NCBI RefSeq assembly: GCF_006970865.1
Contig: NZ_CP035503.1
Coordinates: forward strand, 1,625,001 to 1,689,000
Direction of reading: 5' to 3'
Length of the DNA: 64,000 bases
From: Rhodoferax sediminis
GTDB lineage: Bacteria; Pseudomonadota; Gammaproteobacteria; Burkholderiales; Burkholderiaceae_C
Both the position numbers and the translations under genes were made by a program. Positions 27,190 to 37,361 of this stretch are shown piece by piece. The stretch's first letter is position 1, and each line of letters opens with the position of its first letter. Below the pieces are notes generated by a model. The model searched no databases, was not told the DNA's origin, and saw only the letters and a program-made list of their open reading frames with translations.

Positions 27190-27804
27190 TCACGGCTTCA
27201 TGTGCTTTCTTATGGTCTCGGCACTGCGTTTTTTCGCGATTTCCGTCTTGGCGATCCGTTGCGAATACCAAAGATCCGACATATTCGGATGTGTCTTAAT
27301 TAATGCCCGATGCGCTTTTTGCCATTGCTTGTACAACGCCTGTGTGCGAAGTTTGCGTGCATCCCGTTGCACGGTAGACCCTCGGTTTTCCTTTACTTCG
27401 CTCGTGTCTTCAATGGCTTGCGTGTACGTGCTATCCGACGGCCGCTTCGTTGGGTGTGCCTCCATGCGGGTCAGCTCTTGTTTGAGCTCCGCCAGTCGGA
27501 CCGCCTTTGTCGCCAGCTCAGCGGCGGTCGGGGTGGCAACCACCTCCCACTCTGCGATCCGCTTTTTGATGCCATCAACCTGCTCGAGGAAATCCCACCA
27601 AAACTTTTGATCCTGCTCGGTGGCGGGGTCCCGCTGGTAATCCATTTGAAGCGCAACACTGCGGCGCTGGTCAGCAGACAGTTTTTCCCATGGCATCGGG
27701 AAAAACTCCTGTTCGACCCGGTGGCGCAGTGTCTCGGGTAGGTCGCAAAGTGGGGTGTCGAACCAGTCTTTAAGTGCCAGGGTGAGCGCGTCGAATGTGC
27801 TCAT
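27190..27804 (-). CDS. conserved hypothetical island protein
   Basis: A 204-residue protein starting MSTFDALTLALKDWFDTPLC and PWEKLSADQRRSVALQMDYQ. It has a basic C-terminal part (YKQWQKAHRALIKTHPNMSDLWYSQRIAKTEIAKKRSAETIRKHMKP in outline: KTHPNMSDLWYS, AKKRSAETIRKHM) that looks like a helix-turn-helix-type tail. I have seen this family in other Burkholderiales islands, unnamed. It is the most upstream gene of the minus-strand module and divergent from the RHH gene at 27995. Confidence 0.6.
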   Translation of the reverse strand: MSTFDALTLALKDWFDTPLCDLPETLRHRVEQEFFPMPWEKLSADQRRSVALQMDYQRDPATEQDQKFWWDFLEQVDGIKKRIAEWEVVATPTAAELATKAVRLAELKQELTRMEAHPTKRPSDSTYTQAIEDTSEVKENRGSTVQRDARKLRTQALYKQWQKAHRALIKTHPNMSDLWYSQRIAKTEIAKKRSAETIRKHMKP

Positions 27805-27946
27805 GCCTTGAATCGCTTCCCAGCAATCAGTCCGTTGGGCATCTGCCGAAAAAAGTCTCTGGTTGAGTAATGACGTACCACGGTTTTCTCCCTGCTGGGC
27901 TCTGAAAAGGCGTGGTGCCCACGCCATCGGACGACTCTGAACTTTG

Positions 27947-27970
27947 CTGTACATTGCAGTATATCTACAG
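27947..27970. promoter_or_regulatory. inverted repeat upstream of the defence cassette
   Basis: CTGTA (27947-27951) and TACAG (27966-27970) form a spaced dyad 25 bases before the RHH start. RHH proteins usually bind such short dyads and repress their own operon. The AT-rich centre could be the -10 region. Confidence 0.4.
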
Positions 27971-27994
27971 TCAAAACGTCGTTGGAGGAAGAAT

Positions 27995-28195
27995 ATGGCT
28001 ACCACCAAGACCACCACATTGACCTTTCGTATCGAGCCCAACATCAAAGAAGCGCTATGCATTGCCGCCGACCGCGACCACCGATCCATCGCCAACATGG
28101 TTGCGGTGATGATCCGGGAGCATTGCGCACGCGTGGGCATACCCATTGAAGACAAGCAGGCACCGGTGGCAGCCAAACCAAAATCACGTAAATGA
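27995..28195 (+). CDS. ribbon-helix-helix-type small regulator
   Basis: A 66-residue protein: MATTKTTTLTFRIEPNIKEAL, split as strand TTTLTFRIE, helix NIKEALCIAADRD, turn HRS and helix IANMVAVMIREHC. This is the CopG/Arc-like strand-helix-helix order. GGAGGAA lies six bases before ATG 27995. Its stop is followed one base later by the restriction gene, so it is the first gene of that operon and a good candidate for its autoregulator. An antitoxin role is possible but no toxin follows directly. Confidence 0.65.
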   Translation: MATTKTTTLTFRIEPNIKEALCIAADRDHRSIANMVAVMIREHCARVGIPIEDKQAPVAAKPKSRK

Positions 28196-28196
28196 C

Positions 28197-31100
28197 ATGA
28201 GTCAGCCCAAAGCCAGCCCCATGGAATTGCCTTCGTCCAACCCCTTCTTTGACCACCCCATCCTCAACTCCCCCTACGACTGCCCGCAGCGGCATTGGGA
28301 GCTGGACGCTGACGGTCAACCCACCCAGCAAATTCTGGAGAGCCGAAGGCGCGCCGAGTTCATCACCCCCATCCCCAAGCCGAAGAAGCGCAAGAAGGCC
28401 GCCCAGCAAGACGAGATGGTGTTTGACGAGGGCCAAAGCCTCTCCACCGCAGCCCAGCAGTACGACCCCACCTCCATCATCAACCAGGTGCGCCAAAGCG
28501 TCGATGCGTGGCGGGCCTTGCCCAACTCCGGCCAGTGGCAGGTCACGCCCGAGACGGCGCGCCTGCTGCAGCACTGGCGGCATCACACGTTCAGCGGCGT
28601 GCGTCCGTTCTTCTGTCAGGTGGAAGCGGCCGAAACCGCCATCTGGTTGACCGAGGTTGCACCCCAAACCAAAAACGGCAAGCTGCTGCTGGACCACCTG
28701 GCCAGCGCCAACAAGGACGCCAACCCTGAGCTGATGCGCCTGGCCTTGAAGCTGGCGACCGGCGCGGGCAAGACCACCGTCATGGCCATGCTGATCGCCT
28801 GGCAGACCATTAACGCGGTGCGCCGCCCGACCAGCAAGCACTTCACGCGCGGCTTTCTGATTTGCGCCCCCGGCCTGACCATCAAGGACCGCCTGCGCGT
28901 CTTGCAGCCCAACGACCCCAACAGCTACTACAAAGACCGCGAACTGCTGCCCGGCGACATGCTGGACGACATGAGCCGGGCCAAGATCGTCATCACCAAC
29001 TACCACGCCTTCAAGATGCGCGAGCGCATCGAGTTGTCCAAGGGCGGCCGCCAATTGCTCCAAGGCCGTACCGGTGATGCGCCTTTGACGCTGGAAACCG
29101 AGGGCCAGATGCTCCAGCGCGTCATGCCCGACCTGATGGGCATGAAAAACATCATGGTCATCAACGACGAAGCGCACCACTGCTACCGCGAAAAACCAAC
29201 TGGGGCCGATGAGGAGGACCTGAAAGGCGACGAGAAAAAGGAGGCGGAGAAGAACAACGAGGCCGCGCGCCTGTGGATCTCCGGCCTGGAAGCGGTGAAC
29301 CGCAAACTGGGCGTGACCCGTGTTATGGACCTGTCAGCGACCCCGTTCTTCTTGAGCGGCTCGGGCTACGCCGAGGGCACCTTGTTCCCCTGGACCATGA
29401 GCGACTTCTCGCTGATGGACGCCATCGAGTGCGGCATTGTCAAACTGCCGCGCGTCCCCGTGGCCGAGAACATTCCCGGTGAAGAAATGCCGGTCTTTCG
29501 CAACCTGTGGGAGCACATCCGCAAAGACATGCCCAAAAAGGGCCGCGGCTCGGGTGGCGAGCTGGACCCGCTCAAGCTGCCTCTACGCCTGCAAACCGCG
29601 CTGCTGGCCCTCTATGGCCACTACGAGAAGACCTACATGCTGTGGGACGACTACGGCATCAAGGTGCCGCCCTGCTTCATCATCGTCTGCCAGAACACCG
29701 CCATCTCCAAGCTGGTGTACGACTTCGTTTCCGGTTTCCACCGCAAGAACGATGACGGCACCGAGGACTTTCAAAACGGCCGCCTGGCCCTGTTCCGCAA
29801 TTTTGACGACACCACCGGCAACCCGCTGCCGCGACCCAACACCCTGCTGATCGACAGCGAACAGCTTGAGGCCGGTGACGCACTGGACGACAGCTTCCGC
29901 GGCATGGCAGCAGATGAGATCGAACGCTTCCGGCGCGAAATTGTCGAGCGCAGTGGCGATGCCCGCTCCGGCGACAACATCACCGACCAGGAACTGCTGC
30001 GCGAAGTGATGAATACCGTGGGCAAGGCGGGCCAACTGGGTGGCGGCATCCGCTGCGTGGTGTCGGTGTCCATGCTGACCGAGGGCTGGGATGCCAATAC
30101 CGTCACCCACGTCCTGGGCATTCGCGCCTTTGGCACCCAGTTGCTGTGTGAGCAGGTCATTGGCCGCGCGCTGCGTCGCCAGTCCTACGAGCTGAACGAA
30201 GAGGGCTTGTTCAACGTCGAATACGCCGACGTGTTTGGCATCCCCTTCAACTTCACCGCCAAGCCGGTCATTGGCCCACCCCAGCCGCCCCGCGAGACGG
30301 TGCAGGTCAAAGCCATGCGCCCCGAGCGGGATGCGCTTGAAATCCAGTTCCCCCGTGTCGAAGGCTACCGCGTCGAGCTGCCCGAAGAACGCCTCAGTGC
30401 CAGCTTCAACGACGAGTCCATCCTGACCCTCAGCCCCGCGCTGGTCGGCCCGTCCATCACCAGCAACTTCGGCATCATCGGCGAAGGTGCCGACATGAGC
30501 CTCAAGCACCTGGGTGACATGCGCCCCAGCACGCTGCTGTTTCAGCTCACCCAGCGCCTGCTGTACACCAAGTGGCGCGACCCCGGCGAAGCCCCCAAGC
30601 TGCACCTGTTCGGTCAGCTCAAGCGCATCGTCAAGGAATGGCTGGACGTGGTCGATGACGGCGGCAACCCCAAATACCTGGTCTGCAAGGGTGACACCTA
30701 CCCCGCGCTGCTGATGTACCAGGAACTGGCCGACATGGCCTGCAACAAGATCACCGCCGCCATCACGCGCCAGTTTTTGGGCGAGCGCCCCATCAAGGCG
30801 CTGCTCGATGCCTACAACCCCACCGGCTCCACGATGAACGTCCGGTTTAACACGTCCAAGACCGACCGCTGGGACACGAGCGGACCGCCGCCCAAGAGTC
30901 ACCTGAATTGGGTCATTCTCGACAGCGACTGGGAGGGCGAATTCTGCCGCGTGGCCGAATCCCACCCCAAGGTGTTGGCCTACGTCAAAAACCACAACCT
31001 GGGGCTGGAAGTGCCTTACCGCTTTGGCTCCACCATGCGCAAATACCTGCCCGACTTTGTGGTGCTGGTCGATGACGGCCATGGTGCGGCAGATCCGCTG

Positions 31101-31331
31101 CACCTGGTGGTCGAGATCAAGGGCTACCGGGGTGAGGACGCCATAGAGAAGAAGTCCACCATGGACACCTACTGGGTGCCCGGCGTCAACCACCTTGGCA
31201 GCTATGGCCGCTGGGCGTTTGCCGAGTTCACCGAGGTGTTTCAGATTCAGGCCGACTTCAAGGCCAAGATCGACGCCGAATTTAACCAATTGATAGAGAC
31301 CGCTGCAAACAAGGCAGCGACGGGGAACTAG
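28197..31331 (+). CDS. type III-like restriction subunit (BPTD_3080-type)
   Basis: The 1044-residue protein is an SF2 helicase-nuclease. Walker A is ATGAGKT at residues 187-193, the Walker B/DEAH box is VINDEAHHCYRE at about 321-332, and the C-helicase part has VVSVSMLTEGWDANTVTHV and the arginine-finger region EQVIGRALRRQSY. Near the C-terminus LPDFVVLV (about 950) and LVVEIKGYRG (about 972) form a PD-ExK nuclease motif. It would cleave unmodified DNA with the Mod protein encoded next. Here res comes before mod, opposite to classical type III operons. The start, one base after the RHH stop, implies coupling. Confidence 0.9.
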   Translation: MSQPKASPMELPSSNPFFDHPILNSPYDCPQRHWELDADGQPTQQILESRRRAEFITPIPKPKKRKKAAQQDEMVFDEGQSLSTAAQQYDPTSIINQVRQSVDAWRALPNSGQWQVTPETARLLQHWRHHTFSGVRPFFCQVEAAETAIWLTEVAPQTKNGKLLLDHLASANKDANPELMRLALKLATGAGKTTVMAMLIAWQTINAVRRPTSKHFTRGFLICAPGLTIKDRLRVLQPNDPNSYYKDRELLPGDMLDDMSRAKIVITNYHAFKMRERIELSKGGRQLLQGRTGDAPLTLETEGQMLQRVMPDLMGMKNIMVINDEAHHCYREKPTGADEEDLKGDEKKEAEKNNEAARLWISGLEAVNRKLGVTRVMDLSATPFFLSGSGYAEGTLFPWTMSDFSLMDAIECGIVKLPRVPVAENIPGEEMPVFRNLWEHIRKDMPKKGRGSGGELDPLKLPLRLQTALLALYGHYEKTYMLWDDYGIKVPPCFIIVCQNTAISKLVYDFVSGFHRKNDDGTEDFQNGRLALFRNFDDTTGNPLPRPNTLLIDSEQLEAGDALDDSFRGMAADEIERFRREIVERSGDARSGDNITDQELLREVMNTVGKAGQLGGGIRCVVSVSMLTEGWDANTVTHVLGIRAFGTQLLCEQVIGRALRRQSYELNEEGLFNVEYADVFGIPFNFTAKPVIGPPQPPRETVQVKAMRPERDALEIQFPRVEGYRVELPEERLSASFNDESILTLSPALVGPSITSNFGIIGEGADMSLKHLGDMRPSTLLFQLTQRLLYTKWRDPGEAPKLHLFGQLKRIVKEWLDVVDDGGNPKYLVCKGDTYPALLMYQELADMACNKITAAITRQFLGERPIKALLDAYNPTGSTMNVRFNTSKTDRWDTSGPPPKSHLNWVILDSDWEGEFCRVAESHPKVLAYVKNHNLGLEVPYRFGSTMRKYLPDFVVLVDDGHGAADPLHLVVEIKGYRGEDAIEKKSTMDTYWVPGVNHLGSYGRWAFAEFTEVFQIQADFKAKIDAEFNQLIETAANKAATGN

Positions 31332-31336
31332 TAAGC

Positions 31337-34210
31337 ATGGCTACAAGAATCACCACCAAACACGTCGAGACCCTCACCCACGACGAGGCCAAGCGCAAGA
31401 ACATTCCGTCCGTCGAACAGCAATCCATTGCCACCCAAGAGCACCTCGCCCCCCGGCAAATTCGCTACCCGCGCAATACCGACCTGGACCCGCAACTGGT
31501 CTGGCGCGGCAAAGACGAGCAGGACTGGAGCGACCTGGTGGTCAACGCGCCTCCCCTCTACATCCAGGAAAAAGTCCACCCCAAGGTGCTGATTGATGAC
31601 CTGCTGCGCACCACCCGCGAGCGCGAGCATGAGGCCGGGCAAAGCACGGCCGACTTGTTCTCGGACTTCAACGGCATCCCCAAGGGCGCGGACAAAACCG
31701 AGTTCTACCAGCACGACCAGAACTGGACCAACCGCATGATTCTGGGCGACAGCCTGCAGGTCATGGCCAGCCTGGCCGAGCGCGAGGGCCTGCGCGGCAA
31801 GGTGCAGTGCATCTACTTTGACCCGCCCTATGGCATCAAATTCAACAGCAATTTTCAGTGGAGCACCACCAGCAACAAAGTGACGGACGGTAAGGCGGAC
31901 CACATCACCCGCGAGCCCGAGCAGGTCAAGGCATTTCGGGACACCTGGCGCGATGGCATCCATTCGTACTTGACGTATATGCGGGATCGGCTGACCGTGG
32001 CGAGGGATTTATTGACGGACTCGGGGTCGATCTTTGTGCAGATAAGCGATGAAAATGTGCATCGGGTGCGTGCGGTGATGGATGAGCTGTTTGGGGATGA
32101 GAACTTCGTCTCCTTGATTACGTTCACGAAAACGACAGGTCAAACAGACAACCTGTTGGCATCAATCGCGGATTACGTTCTGTGGTACGCCAAGGATCGG
32201 ACAAAAATCAAGTACCGGCAGCCGTTCAAAGTCAAGACTTTGGGGGCGGAGGGAGCGCTTGCGTACAACAAGGCTATCGACGAATCGGGCCAACGAATAC
32301 CCAACGAAAAACTGGACTCCAATTCGTCGCCAGTAGGTTGCCGTTTCTACACAACTAGCGACCTCACGAGTCAAAGCCCTGGAACCAAATACGAGGTCAA
32401 GTTTGAAGGCGGGGCATATTTCCCGAAAGGGTATTGGAAAACAGAAGAGGCTTCGTTTCCGCGGCTGATCAAAGGTGGTCGAATCGAACGGGTTGGGAAC
32501 AGCCTCAGATACGTTCGGTTTTTCGAAGATTACACAGTTTTTCCAGTAAATAGTACTTGGACCGACACTGGCATCGCTGGCTTTGCGGCTGACAAAATTT
32601 ATGTGGTTCAGACAACACCAAAGGTCATCGAGCGCTGCATCCTCATGGCCACCGACCCCGGCGACCTCGTACTCGACCCCACCTGCGGCAGCGGCACCAC
32701 CGCCACCGTCGCCGAGCAATGGGGCCGCCGCTGGATCACCATCGATACCTCGCGCGTCGCCCTGGCGCTGGCTCGCGCCCGCATCATGGGTGCACGTTAT
32801 CCGTTTTACCTGCTGGCCGATTCGCGTGAAGGCCAGATCAAGGAAGCCGAAGTCACACGCACGGCTCCCAGCACCCAGCCAGTTCACGGCAATATCCGCC
32901 ACGGTTTTGTCTATGAGCGCGTGCCGCACATCACCCTGAAGTCCATCGCCAACAACGCCGAAATCGACGTGATCTGGGACAAGTGGCAAGCCATGCTGGA
33001 GCCGCTGCGCGAGAAGCTGAACGCCGCGCTCAAAACCAATTGGCAGGAATGGGAGATTCCCCGCGAGTTGCCCGGCACTGCAAGCACCGCAGGAAATATC
33101 AAAAATGATAGCGCCTCACGAATGGTTGACGCGGGCTACGAGCCTAAAACACTCTTAACCGCCTGGTGGCAGGCCCGCATTGCCCGGCAAAAGGAGATTG
33201 ACGCGTCGATTGCCGCCAAGGCCGAGTTTGAGTACCTATACGACAAACCGTACGACAACAAAAAGGCCGTGCGCGTGGCCGGCCCGTTCACGGTCGAATC
33301 GCTCAGCCCGCATCGCATGCTGGGCGTGGACGAAGACGACGAGCTCATCGACAGCCTGAGCGACAACGTGGCCGAGTACAAAGCCCACCAGTCGTTCCCG
33401 CAGATGATTCTGGACAACCTCAAAACCGCGGGCGTGCAGCAGGCGCACAAGGCGGATCGCATCAGCTTCACGTCCCTCACGCCCTGGCCGGGCGAAGGCG
33501 CGGTGTGCGCCGAAGGCCGCTACCTGGAGGGTGATGTAGAGAAACGCGCCGGCATCTTCATTGGCCCCGAATTTGGCACCGTGCAGCGCAGCGACCTGGT
33601 CGAAGCCGCCCGCGAGTGTGGCGATGCGGGCTTTGACGTGCTGATTGCCTGCGCCTTCAACTACGAAGCCCACGCGACTGAATTCAGCAAGCTGGGCCGC
33701 ATCCCCGTGCTCAAGGCCCGCATGAACGCCGACTTGCACATGGCCGCAGACCTGAAGAACACCGGCAAGGGCAACCTGTTTGTCATCTTCGGCGAGCCGG
33801 ACATCGACATCCTGAGCCCGGATGGCAAGAGTCTCAAAGTGGTGGCCGGTGGCAAGGAGACCTACCCGGTAGCGGACGGTGCCATGCTGAAAGTCAAGGT
33901 CAATGGCGTGGATGTGTTCAAGCCCCAGACCGGCGAAGTCATCAGCGACGGTGCCGACGGCATCGCCTGCTGGTTCATCGACACCGACTACAACGAAGAG
34001 AGCTTCTTCGTGCGGCATGCCTACTTCCTGGGCGCCAACGACCCCTACAGCGCGCTCAAGACCACGCTCAAGGCCGAGATTGACCCGGAAGCCTGGGCCA
34101 CCTTGAACAGCGACACCTCACGCCCGTTTGACAAGCCGAAGTCGGGGCGGATCGCGGTGAAGATTATCAATCACCTGGGGGATGAGGTGATGAAGGTGTT
34201 CAAGGTGTAA
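31337..34210 (+). CDS. type III-like DNA methyltransferase (beta class)
   Basis: The 957-residue protein has motif IV IYFDPPYGIKF at 159-169 and motif I DPTCGSGTT near 447. The target-recognition region lies between them, which is the beta-class order of type III Mod proteins; adenine-N6 methylation is expected. Bases about 32110-32620, between the motifs, are clearly poorer in G+C than the flanks and fall in the target-recognition region, suggesting a swapped specificity module. The C-terminal 350 residues are an extra domain (FIGPEFGTVQRSDLVEAARE, DVLIACAFNYEAH) that I link to this Res family. It follows res after five bases. Confidence 0.9.
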   Translation: MATRITTKHVETLTHDEAKRKNIPSVEQQSIATQEHLAPRQIRYPRNTDLDPQLVWRGKDEQDWSDLVVNAPPLYIQEKVHPKVLIDDLLRTTREREHEAGQSTADLFSDFNGIPKGADKTEFYQHDQNWTNRMILGDSLQVMASLAEREGLRGKVQCIYFDPPYGIKFNSNFQWSTTSNKVTDGKADHITREPEQVKAFRDTWRDGIHSYLTYMRDRLTVARDLLTDSGSIFVQISDENVHRVRAVMDELFGDENFVSLITFTKTTGQTDNLLASIADYVLWYAKDRTKIKYRQPFKVKTLGAEGALAYNKAIDESGQRIPNEKLDSNSSPVGCRFYTTSDLTSQSPGTKYEVKFEGGAYFPKGYWKTEEASFPRLIKGGRIERVGNSLRYVRFFEDYTVFPVNSTWTDTGIAGFAADKIYVVQTTPKVIERCILMATDPGDLVLDPTCGSGTTATVAEQWGRRWITIDTSRVALALARARIMGARYPFYLLADSREGQIKEAEVTRTAPSTQPVHGNIRHGFVYERVPHITLKSIANNAEIDVIWDKWQAMLEPLREKLNAALKTNWQEWEIPRELPGTASTAGNIKNDSASRMVDAGYEPKTLLTAWWQARIARQKEIDASIAAKAEFEYLYDKPYDNKKAVRVAGPFTVESLSPHRMLGVDEDDELIDSLSDNVAEYKAHQSFPQMILDNLKTAGVQQAHKADRISFTSLTPWPGEGAVCAEGRYLEGDVEKRAGIFIGPEFGTVQRSDLVEAARECGDAGFDVLIACAFNYEAHATEFSKLGRIPVLKARMNADLHMAADLKNTGKGNLFVIFGEPDIDILSPDGKSLKVVAGGKETYPVADGAMLKVKVNGVDVFKPQTGEVISDGADGIACWFIDTDYNEESFFVRHAYFLGANDPYSALKTTLKAEIDPEAWATLNSDTSRPFDKPKSGRIAVKIINHLGDEVMKVFKV

Positions 34211-34219
34211 GGGGGCAGC

Positions 34220-37200
34220 ATGCAGGCAGGTGACAAGGTCAGGCTCAAGGCCAACCCAGGCCGCATTGGCATCCTGGGCCGCGAGACCGACGGCCCGCCC
34301 GCTCGCCAACGGGTGCTGGTGAACTTTCTGGACGGAACCGAAGAGTTCTTTTTGCCCGGCACACTTGAGAAGGTGGAGAAAAAGGCGCCTGGGCCTTACG
34401 AGCTGATCAAGCAGGGCCGCTATGGCCGCACCAACGACCTGCGTGGTGCCATTACCTACTACCGGCTCAGCGGCAAGCTGGCCAACCTGATCTACAGCAT
34501 GAATTCCACCAACACGGAGTTCCTGGCCTACCAGTTCAAGCCGGTGCTGCAGTTTCTGGACTCGCCCACCAACGGCATCCTGATTGCCGACGAGGTCGGC
34601 CTGGGCAAGACCATCGAGGCCGGCCTGATCTGGACCGAGCTGCAGGCGCGCGAGGATGCGCGCCGCCTGCTGGTGGTGTGCCCCGCCATGCTGTGCGACA
34701 AGTGGAAGCGCGAGCTGGCCCACCGCTTCGGCGTCAAGGCCAGCATCGTGGACGCACACGAGTTGCTGCAGCAACTCGAAGAGGTCAAGCGCCAGCCCCA
34801 GCAGGAGTTCGCCCTCATAGCCAGTCTGCAGGGCATTCGCCCGCCGCGCGGCTGGAACGACGAGGACGAGCCCTCCAACACGGCAGCAGCACGCCTGGCG
34901 CGTCTGCTCGACGAGTCCGAGCGGGAGGAGCCCTTGCTCGACATGGTGATCATCGACGAGGCCCACTACCTGCGCAACCAGGACACCCAGACCTACCGTT
35001 TGGGCGCGCTGCTGCGCCCGGCGGCGCAGCACATGGTCATGCTGTCGGCCACCCCCATCCAGATGCGCAACCGCGACCTGTTCAACCTGGTGCATTTGCT
35101 GGACGAAGATGCTTTTCCCTACGAGCAGTCGTTCGAATGGACCTTGCGCGCCAACGCCCCCATCGTGGACTTGCGCGACCGGGTGCTGAGCTCCACCATC
35201 ACCCAACAGGACTTTGTCTCCGCTGTGGCAACTGCGCAGGCGCTAAGCTGGTTCGAGGACAGCGAACAGTTAACGTACCTGCGCCAGAACCCGCCCAGCG
35301 ACGCAGAGCTTTCCAGCCCGCGCGGCCGGGCAGAAATTGCCGACCAGTTAGACCGCGTCAACCCGCTGAGCAAGGTCGTCACGCGCACCCTCAAGCGCGA
35401 CGTGCAAATCAACCGCGTGGAACGCCTGCCCGTGGTGCTCAAGGCGCGCATGTCTGCCATCGAGGAAAGCTTCTACCACCAGGTCACTGCGGCGGTGCAG
35501 GACCTGTGCGAAGAGCTTGACATCTCCGAGGGCTTTTTGCTCACTATTCCGCAGCGCCAGATGGCCAGCTCCATGGCCGCCGCCTGCGAAGGCTGGAAGG
35601 CACGGCTCGACACGGCCGAGGAGCAGCAGGCGTTTGGCGAGGCTGCAGCAGAGCTCGATGCAGACATCGAAGATCATGCTCGCCGTCCCGGCGGAACCCT
35701 GCTCAACAAACTCAGGGCCATTGCCTACGAGGTGGGTGATGCGCAAGCTCTGGCCACTAACGACAGCAAGTTTGAGCTGTTGCAACGCCATCTGGCCGAG
35801 TACTGGCGGCAGCACCCGGGCAAAAAGGTGGTGCTGTTCTCCTTCTACCGCGCCACGCTGTATTACCTGCAGCGCAGGCTGGCGCGCGGCGGGGTCCAGG
35901 CGGTGGTGCTGCACGGTGGCATGGACAAGCAGCAGGCCTTGGAGCACTTTGAGCGACCCGACGGGCCTCACATCTTGCTGTCCTCCGAGGTGGCTTCTGA
36001 AGGGGTGGACCTGCAGTTCTCCAGCCTTCTCATCAATTACGACCTGCCGTGGAATCCGGCCAAGATCGAGCAGCGCATCGGACGGATCGACCGCATCGGC
36101 CAGCAGGAAGAGCAGATCCTCATCTGGAACCTGGTGTACGAAGACTCCATCGACGACCGGGTATACGAACGGTTGCTGGAGCGACTCGGCGCCTTCCGGC
36201 AGGCGCTGGGCAGCATGGAGGCCGTGCTGGGTGAAGAAATGCGCAAGCTGGCATATGAGCTGCTCTCGCACAGGTTGACGCCCGAGCAGATGAACAGGCG
36301 CATCGACTCGTCTGCGGTGGCCATCGAGAACAAGCAGCGTCGGGAGGTGCAGCTCGAATCCGAGGCCGCCAACCTTATTGCCCACGGTGAATACATTCAG
36401 AACAAGGTGCGCGCAGCCGACGAAGTCGGGCGCTACATCCGCGGAGAGGACTTGCTGGCCTACGTGCGCGATTTTTTCCTGCGCGCTTACCCTGGCACAA
36501 GATTGGTCGCACAGCACGACGACAGCCTGCTGTACCGCATGGAGCTGGCCACCGATGCGCGCGTCAGGTTTGCAGATTTCATCCAGGCCCAGCGCCTGCA
36601 GGGCCGCACGACGCTGCAGGCGAGCGCCCCGCTGCTGCTGCGCTTTGACAACCGCAAGGGCAAAGCCCCGCCCGGCGTGGAGATCGTGGGCCAGGACCAC
36701 CCCCTGGTGCGCTTCGTCGGGGAGCAGCTTCGCCTAGCGGGCAGCGAGTTGAGCTACCACCCTGTGGCTGCGCTGGAGTTGCACCAGACCCACCTGCCCA
36801 AGTTCCCGCGCGGAGCTTATGTGTATGTGGTGATGCGCTGGTCGGTTTCGGGTTCGCGTGAGATCGAGCGCCTTGAGTACATCGTCAGGTCGCTGGACCA
36901 GGACGGGCTTCTAGATGGCAACCAGGCTGAACAACTGGTCAACACTGCCGCCCTCAAGGGCAGCGATTGGCTGGGCGCCGCAGACCAGATTGACCCGGAC
37001 CGTGCCGCTGCCTTGCAAGACGAGTGCCGCACAGAGTTGGATGAGCGCTTTCGCCATTTTGTTGAGGCCCAGCAGCGTGAGGACGCAGACCGTGTCCGCC
37101 TGATGGTGGGCTTGCTGGAGCGGCATCTTGCGAAGAAAAGCCAGCAGGCAAAGGAGCAGATTCACAGGCACGAAGCATCGAGCAATCCCCGGCGGCGGGG

Positions 37201-37336
37201 CCTGATCCCTGCGGTGCGGGGTCGTCTCCAGAAAGAGACGAACCGGGTGAACGAAAAGATCGCACAACTGCGGCTCAAGACCGATTTGGCACCCCACCCC
37301 AGTGTGGTTTCTGCAGGAGTGATTCGCATCAGTTGA
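34220..37336 (+). CDS. SNF2-type helicase/translocase
   Basis: The 1038-residue protein starts with a small beta domain (MQAGDKVRLKANPGRIGILG). SNF2 motifs follow: ILIADEVGLGKTIEAGLIW (motif I, about 121-140), DMVIIDEAHYLRN (motif II), MLSATPI (motif III), VVLHGGMD, SEVASEGVDLQF and QRIGRIDRIGQ (motifs IV-VI, about 570-640). The last 400 residues are helical without a known domain. The SNF2 ATPases of DISARM and Dpd defence systems have a comparable core. It starts nine bases after mod in the same direction. Confidence 0.88.
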   Translation: MQAGDKVRLKANPGRIGILGRETDGPPARQRVLVNFLDGTEEFFLPGTLEKVEKKAPGPYELIKQGRYGRTNDLRGAITYYRLSGKLANLIYSMNSTNTEFLAYQFKPVLQFLDSPTNGILIADEVGLGKTIEAGLIWTELQAREDARRLLVVCPAMLCDKWKRELAHRFGVKASIVDAHELLQQLEEVKRQPQQEFALIASLQGIRPPRGWNDEDEPSNTAAARLARLLDESEREEPLLDMVIIDEAHYLRNQDTQTYRLGALLRPAAQHMVMLSATPIQMRNRDLFNLVHLLDEDAFPYEQSFEWTLRANAPIVDLRDRVLSSTITQQDFVSAVATAQALSWFEDSEQLTYLRQNPPSDAELSSPRGRAEIADQLDRVNPLSKVVTRTLKRDVQINRVERLPVVLKARMSAIEESFYHQVTAAVQDLCEELDISEGFLLTIPQRQMASSMAAACEGWKARLDTAEEQQAFGEAAAELDADIEDHARRPGGTLLNKLRAIAYEVGDAQALATNDSKFELLQRHLAEYWRQHPGKKVVLFSFYRATLYYLQRRLARGGVQAVVLHGGMDKQQALEHFERPDGPHILLSSEVASEGVDLQFSSLLINYDLPWNPAKIEQRIGRIDRIGQQEEQILIWNLVYEDSIDDRVYERLLERLGAFRQALGSMEAVLGEEMRKLAYELLSHRLTPEQMNRRIDSSAVAIENKQRREVQLESEAANLIAHGEYIQNKVRAADEVGRYIRGEDLLAYVRDFFLRAYPGTRLVAQHDDSLLYRMELATDARVRFADFIQAQRLQGRTTLQASAPLLLRFDNRKGKAPPGVEIVGQDHPLVRFVGEQLRLAGSELSYHPVAALELHQTHLPKFPRGAYVYVVMRWSVSGSREIERLEYIVRSLDQDGLLDGNQAEQLVNTAALKGSDWLGAADQIDPDRAAALQDECRTELDERFRHFVEAQQREDADRVRLMVGLLERHLAKKSQQAKEQIHRHEASSNPRRRGLIPAVRGRLQKETNRVNEKIAQLRLKTDLAPHPSVVSAGVIRIS

Positions 37337-37361
37337 TGCTTGTCGGCAAGAGAGGGAAAGC

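Noticed and set aside
29583..31289. 568-codon minus-strand frame opposite the restriction gene
   Set aside because: The same type of antisense shadow; the plus-strand frame has all helicase and nuclease motifs.
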